Of a stretch of DNA of 64,000 bases, positions 8,378-16,767 are shown piece by piece. Location of the stretch: contig NZ_AUCZ01000009.1 of assembly GCF_000430025.1 (NCBI RefSeq), forward strand, positions 1 through 64,000, read 5' to 3'. Under the pieces are notes generated by a model. It had not been told where the DNA came from. It searched no databases and worked only from the letters and a program-made list of their open reading frames with translations. Positions within the stretch are counted from its first letter, which is position 1, and each line of letters starts with the position of its first letter. This DNA is from Flavobacterium suncheonense GH29-5 = DSM 17707. Lineage in GTDB: Bacteria; Bacteroidota; Bacteroidia; Flavobacteriales; Flavobacteriaceae. A program made the position numbers and the translations under genes.

Positions 8378-9928
8378 ATGACAACAACTGCAGTAGACCA
8401 ATTTGGTATTCAGGAAGCCTTGCAGCAATTAGGCTTAAAAGAAATAAACGAAGGAGCATCCACCGGTAAAAACTGGTTTTCCAACGGAAAAATCATCGAA
8501 TCGTATTCTCCGGCAACCGGTGAATTGATCGGAAAAGTAAAATCCGCTACAAAAGAAGATTACGAAAAAGCCATGAGCGCCGCAGAAGAAGCGTTCAAAA
8601 CCTGGCGTTTGGTTCCGGCTCCGAAACGTGGCGAAATAGTGCGCCAGATGGGAGAGGAACTGCGTAAAAATAAAGAAGCCCTTGGAAAATTGGTTTCTTA
8701 CGAAATGGGGAAATCGTATCAGGAAGGTTTAGGAGAAGTGCAAGAGATGATTGATATTTGTGACTTCGCTGTTGGAATGTCCCGTCAGTTGTACGGTTTG
8801 ACCATGCACTCGGAGCGTCCGATGCACAGAATGTACGAACAATGGCATCCGATAGGAATCGTGGGTATTATTTCAGCCTTCAATTTCCCGGTAGCGGTAT
8901 GGTCTTGGAACTCGATGATTGCGTGGATTTGTGGAGACGTTTGTATCTGGAAACCAAGTTCCAAAACACCTTTATGTGCGGTAGCGTGTCAAAACATCAT
9001 CCAAACTGTATTGGAAAGAAATAATTTACCGGAAGGTTTAAGCTGCTTGGTAGTAGGTAACGAATCCGGAGATTTAATCAACAACGACAAACGCATTCCG
9101 TTGGTATCGTTTACAGGTTCTACAAGAATTGGTCGTCACGTATCTCAGGTGGTAGCTTCCCGTTTCGGAAACACAATTTTGGAATTAGGAGGAAACAACG
9201 CCATCATCGTTTCAGAACATTCTGATTTGTCTATGGTATTGGTAGGAGCAGTGTTCGGCGCGGTTGGTACGGCAGGACAACGTTGTACATCCACCCGTCG
9301 TTTGATCGTTCACGAAAGCGTTTACGACAAAACCTTAGAGGTGCTGAAAGGCGCTTACGGACAGTTGAAAATCGGAAATCCTTTGGACGAAACCAATCAC
9401 GTAGGGCCACTTATCGACAAAGGGGCAGTTCAGGATTACTTAAAAGCGATTGAGAAAGCCAAAGCCGAAGGTGGCAAAATGATTGTGGAAGGCGGCGTTT
9501 TAGAAGGCGAAGGCTACGAGAGCGGTTGCTATGTGAAGCCATGTATCATCGAAGCGAAAAACGAATTCGAAATCGTACAGCACGAAACCTTTGCACCGGT
9601 ATTGTACGTGATGAAATATTCAACGATTGAAGAAGCTATTGCCATCCAAAACGGGGTGCCTCAGGGATTATCGTCTTCGATCTTTACCAACAACATGAGA
9701 GAAATGGAATTGTTCCTTTCCGCAGCCGGTTCAGACTGTGGTATCGCCAACGTAAACATCGGTACTTCCGGTGCGGAAATCGGTGGCGCGTTCGGTGGCG
9801 AGAAAGAAACCGGTGGTGGCCGTGAGTCAGGTTCTGATGCTTGGAAAGCCTACATGAGAAGACAGACCAATACGATTAACTACGGAACGGCTTTACCGTT
9901 GGCGCAGGGAATCAAATTTGATTTTTAA
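8378..9928 (+). CDS. amaB: L-aminoadipate-semialdehyde dehydrogenase (ALDH7 family)
   Basis: 516 residues of the aldehyde dehydrogenase superfamily. Key residues are Asn169 (ISAFNFPVAVW), Lys192 (WKPSS), Glu269 (LELGGNN) and the nucleophile Cys303 (GTAGQRCTSTRR). The sequence around 150-210 (EQWHPIGIVGIISAFNFPVA, then SWNSMIAWICGDVCIWKPSS) is of the antiquitin/ALDH7 type, which oxidises alpha-aminoadipic semialdehyde (piperideine-6-carboxylate) with NAD in lysine degradation. The substrate assignment rests on this family resemblance. No lysine aminotransferase or lysine dehydrogenase is nearby. A strong terminator follows, shared with the convergent PhnA-like gene. Confidence 0.85.
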   Translation: MTTTAVDQFGIQEALQQLGLKEINEGASTGKNWFSNGKIIESYSPATGELIGKVKSATKEDYEKAMSAAEEAFKTWRLVPAPKRGEIVRQMGEELRKNKEALGKLVSYEMGKSYQEGLGEVQEMIDICDFAVGMSRQLYGLTMHSERPMHRMYEQWHPIGIVGIISAFNFPVAVWSWNSMIAWICGDVCIWKPSSKTPLCAVACQNIIQTVLERNNLPEGLSCLVVGNESGDLINNDKRIPLVSFTGSTRIGRHVSQVVASRFGNTILELGGNNAIIVSEHSDLSMVLVGAVFGAVGTAGQRCTSTRRLIVHESVYDKTLEVLKGAYGQLKIGNPLDETNHVGPLIDKGAVQDYLKAIEKAKAEGGKMIVEGGVLEGEGYESGCYVKPCIIEAKNEFEIVQHETFAPVLYVMKYSTIEEAIAIQNGVPQGLSSSIFTNNMREMELFLSAAGSDCGIANVNIGTSGAEIGGAFGGEKETGGGRESGSDAWKAYMRRQTNTINYGTALPLAQGIKFDF

Positions 9929-9944
9929 TCAACTCAATTCATAA

Positions 9945-9978
9945 AAAAAACCCGATTCAAACGAATCGGGTTTTTTGT
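9945..9978. terminator. bidirectional terminator between convergent genes
   Basis: Perfect stem CCCGATTC / GAATCGGG with loop AAAC, flanked by A-run and T-run, between the ALDH7 gene (plus) and the PhnA-like gene (minus, stop at 9995). Confidence 0.9.
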
Positions 9979-9994
9979 TTATCAGAAGTTGAAA

Positions 9995-10567
9995 CTACTT
10001 CGTTTTCTTCACATACTGGGTCAAAATCACAATATGCTGGCCTTCCACACGGCCTTCAATCTGTTCGGCGTTGTCCCAAACCAGTTTGATGTTGTGTACG
10101 GCGGCTCCGCGTTTTGCGGTAAAATTGGCGCCTTTAACGTCCAAATCTTTAATCAGTACTACAGAATCGCCGTCAAATAAAATATTCCCGTTCGAATCTT
10201 TGTGCACGATTTTGCCTTCGTCATCGTCGCCTTCGCCGGTGGCTTTGGCCCACTCTAAGGCTTCGTCGTCCAAGTACATCATTTCCAGTAAATCGTTCTT
10301 TTTCAAACGGGTCAGCATGCGCCAGGAAACTACCTGAACGGGTAAATGTTCGTTCCACATGCTGTCGGAAAGACAGTGCCAGTGGTTCGGATCGGTCGTT
10401 TCGGGATTTTCAATTTGTCCAACACAGGTTTTACAGGCCAAAATGCTGGTTTCCAGACTTTCTTTGTTTTCCGGTGGCAGGTTGTAAACCACTAAGTCGT
10501 GCGGATTGCCGCACAATTCGCATTTGGAATCGCTGCGGTCTTTCAGTTTTTTTTCAATTACGCTCAT
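9995..10567 (-). CDS. PhnA/YjdM-family zinc-ribbon protein
   Basis: 190 residues. The N-terminus has a treble-clef-like zinc site, CELCGNPH at about 16-23 and ACKTCVGQ at about 44-51. The C-terminal part is a small beta-barrel (DGDSVVLIKDLDVKG) typical of PhnA/YjdM proteins. Despite the historical name, members are not generally phosphonate hydrolases, and their role remains uncertain. This copy is longer than the E. coli protein, with an acidic stretch (GEGDDDEG) between the zinc ribbon and the PhnA domain. It is a single gene downstream of a small outer-membrane protein on the same strand. Confidence 0.85.
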   Translation of the reverse strand: MSVIEKKLKDRSDSKCELCGNPHDLVVYNLPPENKESLETSILACKTCVGQIENPETTDPNHWHCLSDSMWNEHLPVQVVSWRMLTRLKKNDLLEMMYLDDEALEWAKATGEGDDDEGKIVHKDSNGNILFDGDSVVLIKDLDVKGANFTAKRGAAVHNIKLVWDNAEQIEGRVEGQHIVILTQYVKKTK

Positions 10568-10608
10568 TTTGTTTTGAATTATCGGGATGGGTTATAGAAA
10601 TCTTATTT

Positions 10609-11154
10609 TTAAAAACGGTAACCGATGCTGAAACCGGCGTTGATTTCAATGGCAATGAATTTATCGTTTACGTCTTCGCTGAAGTTCCGGGCAATACTGG
10701 CATACGGTGCAACGGCAAACTTGTCGTTCCACACCCATTTGTAACCGGCTCCGAGTCCCAGAATGAAACTGTCCATGTCGGTTTTAACAGTAACCACCAC
10801 ATCCTCCACGGTCTTTTTTTCTTCAAAATCGCCAAAACGGTATTTCAGGAAAGGGTACATATAATAGCCTGAAGCACGGTCTCCGCTGTTGCTGAAATAA
10901 AAATTATAAGAAGCCAGAATGCTGTTCGTGTTGAATTTTTTTCCGCTTTTTTCCAGAAAATAGGCAAACTGGTCGTTGATTAAAACTTCAGCGCCTATGG
11001 ACTGGTTGCTGTCGATAAAATGTTCGTAGCCCACTTCCACTGAAGCCAGTGCGATGGTATTCAGGATGTTGAGTTTTGCTTCGTTTTTGTTTTGTGCCTG
11101 TGCAGACAACCCGGCCAAAAGTACAACCGCAGCAAGAATGAATCGTTTAATCAT
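10609..11154 (-). CDS. small outer-membrane beta-barrel protein
   Basis: 181 residues if started at the ATG at 11154. The open frame extends further upstream, but the chosen start gives a clean signal peptide (MIKRFILAAVVLLAGLSAQA) and lies just after a -7 element. The mature protein has alternating polar/hydrophobic strands, YEHFIDSNQSIGAEVLIND and a C-terminal GFSIGYRF ending in Phe, as in small outer-membrane barrels. No ligand can be inferred. It lies 28 bases behind the metallophosphatase gene, so it could be co-transcribed as well as transcribed from its own start. Confidence 0.75.
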   Translation of the reverse strand: MIKRFILAAVVLLAGLSAQAQNKNEAKLNILNTIALASVEVGYEHFIDSNQSIGAEVLINDQFAYFLEKSGKKFNTNSILASYNFYFSNSGDRASGYYMYPFLKYRFGDFEEKKTVEDVVVTVKTDMDSFILGLGAGYKWVWNDKFAVAPYASIARNFSEDVNDKFIAIEINAGFSIGYRF

Positions 11155-11170
11155 GACGGTGATTTTTTTG

Positions 11171-11178
11171 CAAATATA
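11171..11178 (-). promoter_or_regulatory. -7 element supporting the barrel-protein start
   Basis: TATATTTG on the minus strand, exact TAnnTTTG, 17 bases before the ATG at 11154. It lies upstream of that ATG, so any start further upstream would be cut off from this promoter. Confidence 0.5.
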
Positions 11179-11182
11179 CGGA

Positions 11183-11911
11183 TTAGTTCCGACCGCGCTC
11201 GTTCGGATACAATTCCGGCAGTGGTTTGCTTTGCCAGAACTCTTTGGTGTCGACATCCATGATGGTCAGCCGGCCTTTAAAAGCGGCTCCGGTATCCACG
11301 TTCCATACATTGGCACGGTTTACCGGTACCGAGTATCCGATGCGGGTAACAGGGGTGTGGCCGATGAAAATTTCTTCGTAAAGGGCCAGGCGTTTCGGAT
11401 AGAACAAATCTTTTTTGGACAGGGTTTTGTCCATAGCCAGTGCGGCTTCCCACAAGGTCCGGTCCCAACAGTACATGCCTTTGAAATATTCGTAATGCAC
11501 GCCTTTTTGATTGGTAAAGCCGGCATGCACAAACAGCCGGTTTTTGTCGTCCAGATGGTAATCGTTCAGCCGGGTCAGAAAATCGATGTGACGGCCTTTT
11601 ATTTCTTCATGAACGGTTTCGTACACTTCAACGGTAGATTGTCCGCCGTGTAAACGCCACTCTTCGTTGTCTTCTCCTTCGGATAACCACCGCAGGACCA
11701 TTTCTTCGTGATTGCCTCTGATGAAGATGCAGTCGTGCGTTTGCTCGAGTTCGATCAGGAAATCCACCACTTTGGGCGTGTCGTTCCATCCGTCTACAAA
11801 ATCACCTAAAAAAATGAGTTTGTCGCCCGGTGTCACTTTTGCTCTTTCGAGTACCTGTTCGAGCGCTTTTAATCCGCCGTGGATATCGCCGATGACTAAA
11901 GTTCTGCTCAT
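11183..11911 (-). CDS. metallophosphoesterase of the PPP (PP1/PP2A-like) family
   Basis: 242 residues with all signature motifs of the PPP superfamily: GDIHG (Asp9, His11), FLGDFVDG (metal-bridging Asp), IRGNHEE (Asn, His), LFVHAGF and IFIGHTPV (distal His residues). Two metals would be bound. Bacterial members include serine/threonine phosphatases and symmetrical diadenosine tetraphosphatases, and the motifs alone do not decide which this is. It is cytoplasmic (no signal peptide). The ATG at 11911 places GDIHG at residue 8, as usual for the family. Confidence 0.88.
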   Translation of the reverse strand: MSRTLVIGDIHGGLKALEQVLERAKVTPGDKLIFLGDFVDGWNDTPKVVDFLIELEQTHDCIFIRGNHEEMVLRWLSEGEDNEEWRLHGGQSTVEVYETVHEEIKGRHIDFLTRLNDYHLDDKNRLFVHAGFTNQKGVHYEYFKGMYCWDRTLWEAALAMDKTLSKKDLFYPKRLALYEEIFIGHTPVTRIGYSVPVNRANVWNVDTGAAFKGRLTIMDVDTKEFWQSKPLPELYPNERGRN

Positions 11912-12033
11912 GAGATGTTTAAAAATTTAGTCAAATTTCCTAAAAACAATCGGGATAATCAAACCGTTTTTTAAAATTTAAACATTTAACAAATGTTGAT
12001 AAAAATCCACAAAACCAGGGTTTTCTGTTATAA

Positions 12034-12041
12034 TAGTTTTG
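12034..12041 (+). promoter_or_regulatory. -7 element of the lipoprotein/sensor kinase operon
   Basis: TAGTTTTG, exact TAnnTTTG, 25 bases before the ATG at 12066. Confidence 0.55.
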
Positions 12042-12065
12042 TGTTGTAACAAAAAACAACGGACG

Positions 12066-12275
12066 ATGAAAACCACCACAACTGTAATTCTGGCACTTTT
12101 TGCCCTGTTAACCCTCTATTCCTGTACCGCAGACGATATTGAAACTCCTTCTTTTAAAAAAGAAACAGAGATGAATGCCAACCCTAATTTTTCTGATTTT
12201 ATGACGAAACGGGATTCGGTTTCTAAGGAAGGAGAGGAAACAGATCCGCCAACCAAACCTCCAGTGCGACCATAA
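12066..12275 (+). CDS. small lipoprotein upstream of a sensor kinase
   Basis: 69 residues from the ATG at 12066. An upstream in-frame extension lies over the promoter and is rejected. The N-terminus is a lipoprotein signal (VILALFALLTLYSC, lipid Cys about 20), followed by TADDIETPSFKKE. The mature part is polar and disordered-looking and ends in a Pro-rich tail (DPPTKPPVRP). It lies 52 bases before a TPR sensor kinase. From memory, similar tiny lipoproteins precede TPR histidine kinases in other flavobacteria, so it may be a ligand or accessory of that sensor. This link is inference. Confidence 0.7.
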   Translation: MKTTTTVILALFALLTLYSCTADDIETPSFKKETEMNANPNFSDFMTKRDSVSKEGEETDPPTKPPVRP

Positions 12276-12327
12276 ATTTTAATGATTAAATCAGTTTTTC
12301 TATTTTAGCCAATCAATTCAAATTATC

Positions 12328-14361
12328 TTGAAAAAAGCATTTGTATTATTCTTCCTCGTTGTTTTTTTGATTGGTTGTGAAAGAACTGATAGCCTAAAAT
12401 TGTCCAAAACAGAAATCAATGAAATCGACAGCCTTTTGGTTAAGGCTAATGATTTTCGTTTATCTAAGCAGGAACGCTTAAAGAACACTAATGTAGTTTA
12501 TGATTTGCTGAATAAGAGAGAAGATTCAATTTCAATTGGTTATTTGTTCAAAATTGCAGACAGGTATTACAATATTGAAGAATATGATGATTTTAAAAGG
12601 GTATCGGATAAAATATATAAATTGTCATCTGCTAAAAAGGATACTGTACATATTGTAAAATCATTAAACAATATTGCGGATTATTATTTTTATACTTTAA
12701 AAAATGATAGCGCTTATTATTACTATACAAAACTTGAAAAGTTATATAAAGATTCCGGAATTAATGAAATCAATCCAAGAGTAGCTCATAATAAAGCATG
12801 TATTTTATTGTATGAAAAGAATTACATACAATGTGAGGTAAATGTAATAGAAATTCTTAAAGAAGCGATTAAGAAAAATGATGTTAGATTGGTTTATGAT
12901 TGTTATTTAATTCTTGGTATGTCTTCTAGAGGATTGAAAGACTACAATACAGCAATAAATTACTATAACAAATCATTAATTCAGGCTGAAAAACTAAAAG
13001 ATTACCCACAATATATACTTCTTAAAGCACAGCCATTGAATTATATCGCACTTGTTTTGCAAGAGCAGAAAAAATACAAGGAAGCACTCGAATATTCTCA
13101 GAGAGCACTTTCTCTCGATGATTTTGAGAAGAGTGATGTGATTAGTTATATTTATTTTACTAATACATTAGCATACTCTAAATTTAAGACGGGTGATAAT
13201 AGTTGTTTGAAAACGTTTGTTAATTGCTTAAAAATTGGAGATAGTATTAATAACTCTCATATCCAGTTAACATCAAAGTTACATCTTTCTGAATACCATG
13301 CCTTCAAAAAAGATACTCTTAGTGCTTTGCAATATGCTAATAGTGTCTTAGTTGATGCACGTCAAAATAAAATCTTCGAAGACGAATTAAAAGCACTAGA
13401 ACTCCTTGCTAAAATCGATCCCAAAAACAGTACCATCTACAATGAGCGCTACATTACCTTAAGTGACAGTCTTCAGAACGTAGAGCGTGCCACCCGAAAC
13501 AAATTTGCCCGTATCGAATTTGAAACCGACGAAATCACCAGCGAGAAAAAACTCATAGAAGCCGAAAACAGGCGTATTTCGGCGCAACGCCGGCTAATTC
13601 TGGGCTTCAGTCTCTTTTTGATTATAGCGTTGGTTTTGCTGTATATTGTCAAAGCCCAACGTACCAAAAATAGAGAATTGCAATACAAACAAAAGCAACA
13701 GCAAGCCAATTTCGAGATTTACCAGCTCATGCTGGACCAGCACCAGAAAATCGAAGAAGGTAAACAGATGGAAAAACAACGCATTTCCCGAGAATTGCAC
13801 GATGGCGTTATGGGCAAACTGACGGCGATACGTCTGAATCTCTTCATTCTGAACAAAAAAAACGATCCGGAAACCATTGCCCGTTGCATGAAACAGGTCG
13901 ATGAAATTCAGAACATTGAAAAAGAAATCCGAAAGATAGCCCACGACTTAAACCAGAATCTCTTTGCAGACACCTCCGATTTTGTTTTGATGGTAGACAA
14001 TCTGGTGGCCAATATTAAAGAACATTCGACAGTTCGTTTTAGAGTGACGGCGGATGAGGCGATCGACTGGACGACCGTTTCAAGTGCAGTAAAAATTCAG
14101 GTGTACCGCATCCTTCAGGAATCGTTACAGAATATCGGAAAGTATGCCAAAGCTGAAAACGTTTCCATAACGATGTTGAAAAAAGACAACGCCATTGTGG
14201 TTTCCGTAACAGATGACGGCGTTGGTTTTAACACGAATCAGGCAAAGGGCGGAATCGGTTTAAAAAACATGAAAGAACGGGCAGCAGAAATAGGAGCAAC
14301 CCTCAAAATTTTATCAGAAAAACAACAGGGAACACAAATTATTTTGACAATTCCAACATAG
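12328..14361 (+). CDS. TPR-containing sensor histidine kinase (HisKA_3 / NarX-like)
   Basis: 677 residues with a TTG start (no ATG is placed suitably, and the TTG gives MKKAFVLFFLVVFLIGC, a lipoprotein-like signal with Cys17). Residues about 60-400 are helical TPR-type repeats (for example DYNTAINYYNKSLIQAE and YKEALEYSQRALSLDD), presumably periplasmic. One transmembrane segment is at about 428-448. The dimerisation/phosphotransfer helix has ISRELHDGVMGKLTAIRLN with phospho-acceptor His491. The HATPase domain shows DDGVGF at 629-634 and GGIGLKNMKERA. It would autophosphorylate and pass phosphate to the response regulator 29 bases downstream. The TPR half is visibly more AT-rich than the kinase half. 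Confidence 0.92.
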   Translation: MKKAFVLFFLVVFLIGCERTDSLKLSKTEINEIDSLLVKANDFRLSKQERLKNTNVVYDLLNKREDSISIGYLFKIADRYYNIEEYDDFKRVSDKIYKLSSAKKDTVHIVKSLNNIADYYFYTLKNDSAYYYYTKLEKLYKDSGINEINPRVAHNKACILLYEKNYIQCEVNVIEILKEAIKKNDVRLVYDCYLILGMSSRGLKDYNTAINYYNKSLIQAEKLKDYPQYILLKAQPLNYIALVLQEQKKYKEALEYSQRALSLDDFEKSDVISYIYFTNTLAYSKFKTGDNSCLKTFVNCLKIGDSINNSHIQLTSKLHLSEYHAFKKDTLSALQYANSVLVDARQNKIFEDELKALELLAKIDPKNSTIYNERYITLSDSLQNVERATRNKFARIEFETDEITSEKKLIEAENRRISAQRRLILGFSLFLIIALVLLYIVKAQRTKNRELQYKQKQQQANFEIYQLMLDQHQKIEEGKQMEKQRISRELHDGVMGKLTAIRLNLFILNKKNDPETIARCMKQVDEIQNIEKEIRKIAHDLNQNLFADTSDFVLMVDNLVANIKEHSTVRFRVTADEAIDWTTVSSAVKIQVYRILQESLQNIGKYAKAENVSITMLKKDNAIVVSVTDDGVGFNTNQAKGGIGLKNMKERAAEIGATLKILSEKQQGTQIILTIPT

Positions 14362-14390
14362 TTTGGTATTTTTGTGAGAAATTTCACGAA

Positions 14391-15056
14391 ATGGCTGTAA
14401 AAATACTTTTTGTAGACGATCATCCTTCCCAAATAATGGGTTATAAGACCATACTGTCTTTTAACGAACAAGGGATTGAACTTAATATAGAAGAATGTCA
14501 CAGTTGTGAAGAAGCTTACCATCGAATTACCAAAGCCGATACTTCCGGTTTTTTTGACATGGTTTTTTTAGACCGAAGCATGCCGGCATACGATGAAAGA
14601 GGTATTCATTCCGGAGAAGATCTGGCTTTATTGATCAAACAACAATTTCCCCAAACCAAGATACTTATTTTAACGTCTCATGTGGAATCTTTTGTTATTT
14701 ACGATATTGTCAAAAAAGTAAATCCGGAAGGACTTTTAATCAAAAGCGATTTTGGCGGCGATGAACTCCTGACGGCTTTCACGACTGTGCTGGAAGGCGG
14801 TACTTATTTTTCCAAAACCGTGGAGGAATCTGTCAAGCAGTTGCTGACCCGACAAGATTATTTGGACAGCGTTAACCGGCAGATTATTACCTTGTTATCC
14901 AAAGGATTTAAAACCAAGAGCATTGCCAGTGAAGTAAAATTAACCGAAAGCGCCGTTGAGAAAAGGAAATCCAAAATCCGCGATATTTTCTGCATTGACC
15001 GAGGCGGAGACGAAGATATCATCCGCGAAGCCCGAAATCAAGGATTAATAACTTAA
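14391..15056 (+). CDS. NarL/LuxR-type response regulator
   Basis: 221 residues. The receiver domain has the acidic pair Asp9-Asp10 (FVDDHPSQ), phospho-acceptor Asp61 (MVFLDRSMP), a Thr at LILTSH and a Lys at LIKSDFG. The C-terminal helix-turn-helix (about 155-215: IITLLSKGFKTKSIASEVKL, then TESAVEKRKSKI) is LuxR-like, so it binds DNA. It is the partner of the upstream TPR kinase. The recognition helix has EKRKSKIRD, slightly unusual for LuxR domains. Target genes are unknown, though the adjacent lipoprotein gene is a natural candidate. Confidence 0.93.
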   Translation: MAVKILFVDDHPSQIMGYKTILSFNEQGIELNIEECHSCEEAYHRITKADTSGFFDMVFLDRSMPAYDERGIHSGEDLALLIKQQFPQTKILILTSHVESFVIYDIVKKVNPEGLLIKSDFGGDELLTAFTTVLEGGTYFSKTVEESVKQLLTRQDYLDSVNRQIITLLSKGFKTKSIASEVKLTESAVEKRKSKIRDIFCIDRGGDEDIIREARNQGLIT

Positions 15057-15062
15057 CAACTT

Positions 15063-15440
15063 TTGAGGAAAAACCTCACATACTATTTTTTCACTGGGAT
15101 TATTTTTGAAATCATTATTTTATCCATAATCCCAAGCATGAAAAATTACGGTTTAGTAAAGTTGTCTGAAACGAGTCTGGCCATTCAGTTGTATACGGAT
15201 CGACTCTCGGAGCAAGAACAAAAGGGTTTTTTTGGCAAGACTTACTCCGAAATTACATGTAACGAAAAAATAGAATTCATTCAGGAGGAAGATTTTGTTT
15301 TCGAGCCTGATTTGTTGCTCAGTCTGGGAATCGATACCCGTTACTCGATTCTGAAAAAGGGCAAATATCCGTTACATTTTTTAGGAAACCTGATTATTGT
15401 GGTTTTAGAGTTGTCAAGGTCGCTGAAAAGTTTCAAGTAG
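15063..15440 (+). CDS. small protein of unknown function downstream of the response regulator
   Basis: 125 residues if started at the TTG at 15063, six bases after the response-regulator stop. That start adds a hydrophobic N-terminus (YYFFTGIIFEIIILSIIPSM). An internal ATG at 15138 would give about 100 residues beginning MKNYGLVKLSETS. I do not recognise the family. The soluble part is mixed and acidic (IQEEDFVFEPDLLLSLGIDT) and the end is hydrophobic. It shares strand and spacing with the two-component genes, so it may be co-transcribed. It converges with the next gene. Confidence 0.5.
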   Translation: MRKNLTYYFFTGIIFEIIILSIIPSMKNYGLVKLSETSLAIQLYTDRLSEQEQKGFFGKTYSEITCNEKIEFIQEEDFVFEPDLLLSLGIDTRYSILKKGKYPLHFLGNLIIVVLELSRSLKSFK

Positions 15441-15489
15441 ATTTGTTTTATGGTTAAGCTGAAAACTGAGTTCGAAGCAAAACCTTCAA

Positions 15490-16647
15490 TCAATTATACT
15501 TGACCTTCCGCAGCACCCGCATCGTTTCCTTAAAATACACATAAGCCGTTTGGTTTTCAAGCGCTTTTAAATATGGTTTGGCTTCAATTAGTTTCATTTT
15601 GGCCTCTTCAAAACCGTTAAGGTAGCAAATCATCAGGGTAGAAGGTAAGTTCTCCAAGTCCTTGCTTTCCCGTCCTGATAAATTTAACCCTTTCTGCAAT
15701 TTCTGAATCAGCGCCAGGTTCGAATTGTAAATATGATGCAGCATTTTCCGGTTGTATTCCGGCGGTTCAAACAGCATGGTTGTTTCCATTTTGTAATAAC
15801 CGTTGTCGTAAAAATGTAAGGTTACTTTTTCCAGTGGGTAATAACTCGTTTTGTCGTTTAAGCCCAGCGGTACATATTCGGTAATCGAAAAGGTGTGGTC
15901 GTCATATTCGATGGTCACTTCGTCCAAGGCGGAATAAAACAGTTTTACCTGTTCGTTAATCAGCTCAATGTCTACCCGGGAAAAAAAGGTCTTGTCGCGT
16001 ACTTTCTTTTTATTACCGGCCCAACACACCACGAAGAGTTCCTTAAAAACGTGATACCTCGGGTTCATGTCCTTATGGCGGTTATTCATGAAATCGATAA
16101 CGCCTTCCAGAGTATGCGCAATGCTGTTTCTCGAATTGTTTTCGATACTGATTACCGTTTCCATGTTTAAGCTTTTTGTCTTAATTGAAGTCGGAATCTC
16201 GGAAAGTTCTTCCACAGGCATCGTATTGCTGCCTCTTCGCACAAAGGCAGTTTTGGCCAAAATCGTATGAATGTTTTTCTTGAAGAAGGACACCTTGTTG
16301 TTCGGCTTAATGGTTACCAGACCCACTACTTTGTCTTTCGGTAAATCCGGAAACGGCACATTCTCATACTGAATCTTCGGCGGATTTTCCAGAAACGCAT
16401 TCACCAGATTCTGAATCCGGCTGTCGTCGAAGAAATCATCCCCCACAATTTCGTTGTCCATGTCTTCCACGCCCACCACGATATACGAGTTGTTCATCGG
16501 ATTGGAATTGGAAAGGGCGCAGATGTGCTTCAGGAATTTCGCTTTACCTTCTTTGGTGTGCAGGTTTAACTGGCGTTTCTTGTCGTAGAAACTGTTCTCA
16601 TCGTTATGTGCCAACAGGTTTTTAATCAGGAGCCGTTTGTTAATCAT
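15490..16647 (-). CDS. AlbA_2 / Schlafen-type domain protein
   Basis: 385 residues, cytoplasmic. The N-terminal 150 residues match the AlbA_2 (Schlafen-like) pattern: an early acidic/aromatic stretch, FLKHICALSNSNPMNNSYIVVGVED (positions about 38-62), PKIQYENVPFPDL, and the closing AFVRRGSNTMPVEELSEI. Such proteins bind nucleic acid or nucleotides and are often annotated simply as ATP-binding. The C-terminal 230 residues are not recognisable to me, though FYSALDEVTIEYDDHTFSI suggests beta structure. It is a single gene between convergent and divergent neighbours. Its function is unknown. Confidence 0.7.
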   Translation of the reverse strand: MINKRLLIKNLLAHNDENSFYDKKRQLNLHTKEGKAKFLKHICALSNSNPMNNSYIVVGVEDMDNEIVGDDFFDDSRIQNLVNAFLENPPKIQYENVPFPDLPKDKVVGLVTIKPNNKVSFFKKNIHTILAKTAFVRRGSNTMPVEELSEIPTSIKTKSLNMETVISIENNSRNSIAHTLEGVIDFMNNRHKDMNPRYHVFKELFVVCWAGNKKKVRDKTFFSRVDIELINEQVKLFYSALDEVTIEYDDHTFSITEYVPLGLNDKTSYYPLEKVTLHFYDNGYYKMETTMLFEPPEYNRKMLHHIYNSNLALIQKLQKGLNLSGRESKDLENLPSTLMICYLNGFEEAKMKLIEAKPYLKALENQTAYVYFKETMRVLRKVKYN

Positions 16648-16767
16648 TTCCGATGACGGTTTGGGTAAAACACAAAAAAGACATAAAAAAGCGTTAAGTT
16701 ATGTTAAAGCTTGTAAGAAGTACGTCTTTTAAACGTTATGAAATTACTAATTTTAAAACAGTTTCTT

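Noticed and set aside
7727..9928. A tryptophan-degradation operon of the dioxygenase and the aldehyde dehydrogenase
   Set aside because: The dehydrogenase has its own -7 element and ALDH7-type sequence pointing to lysine breakdown; no other kynurenine gene is present.
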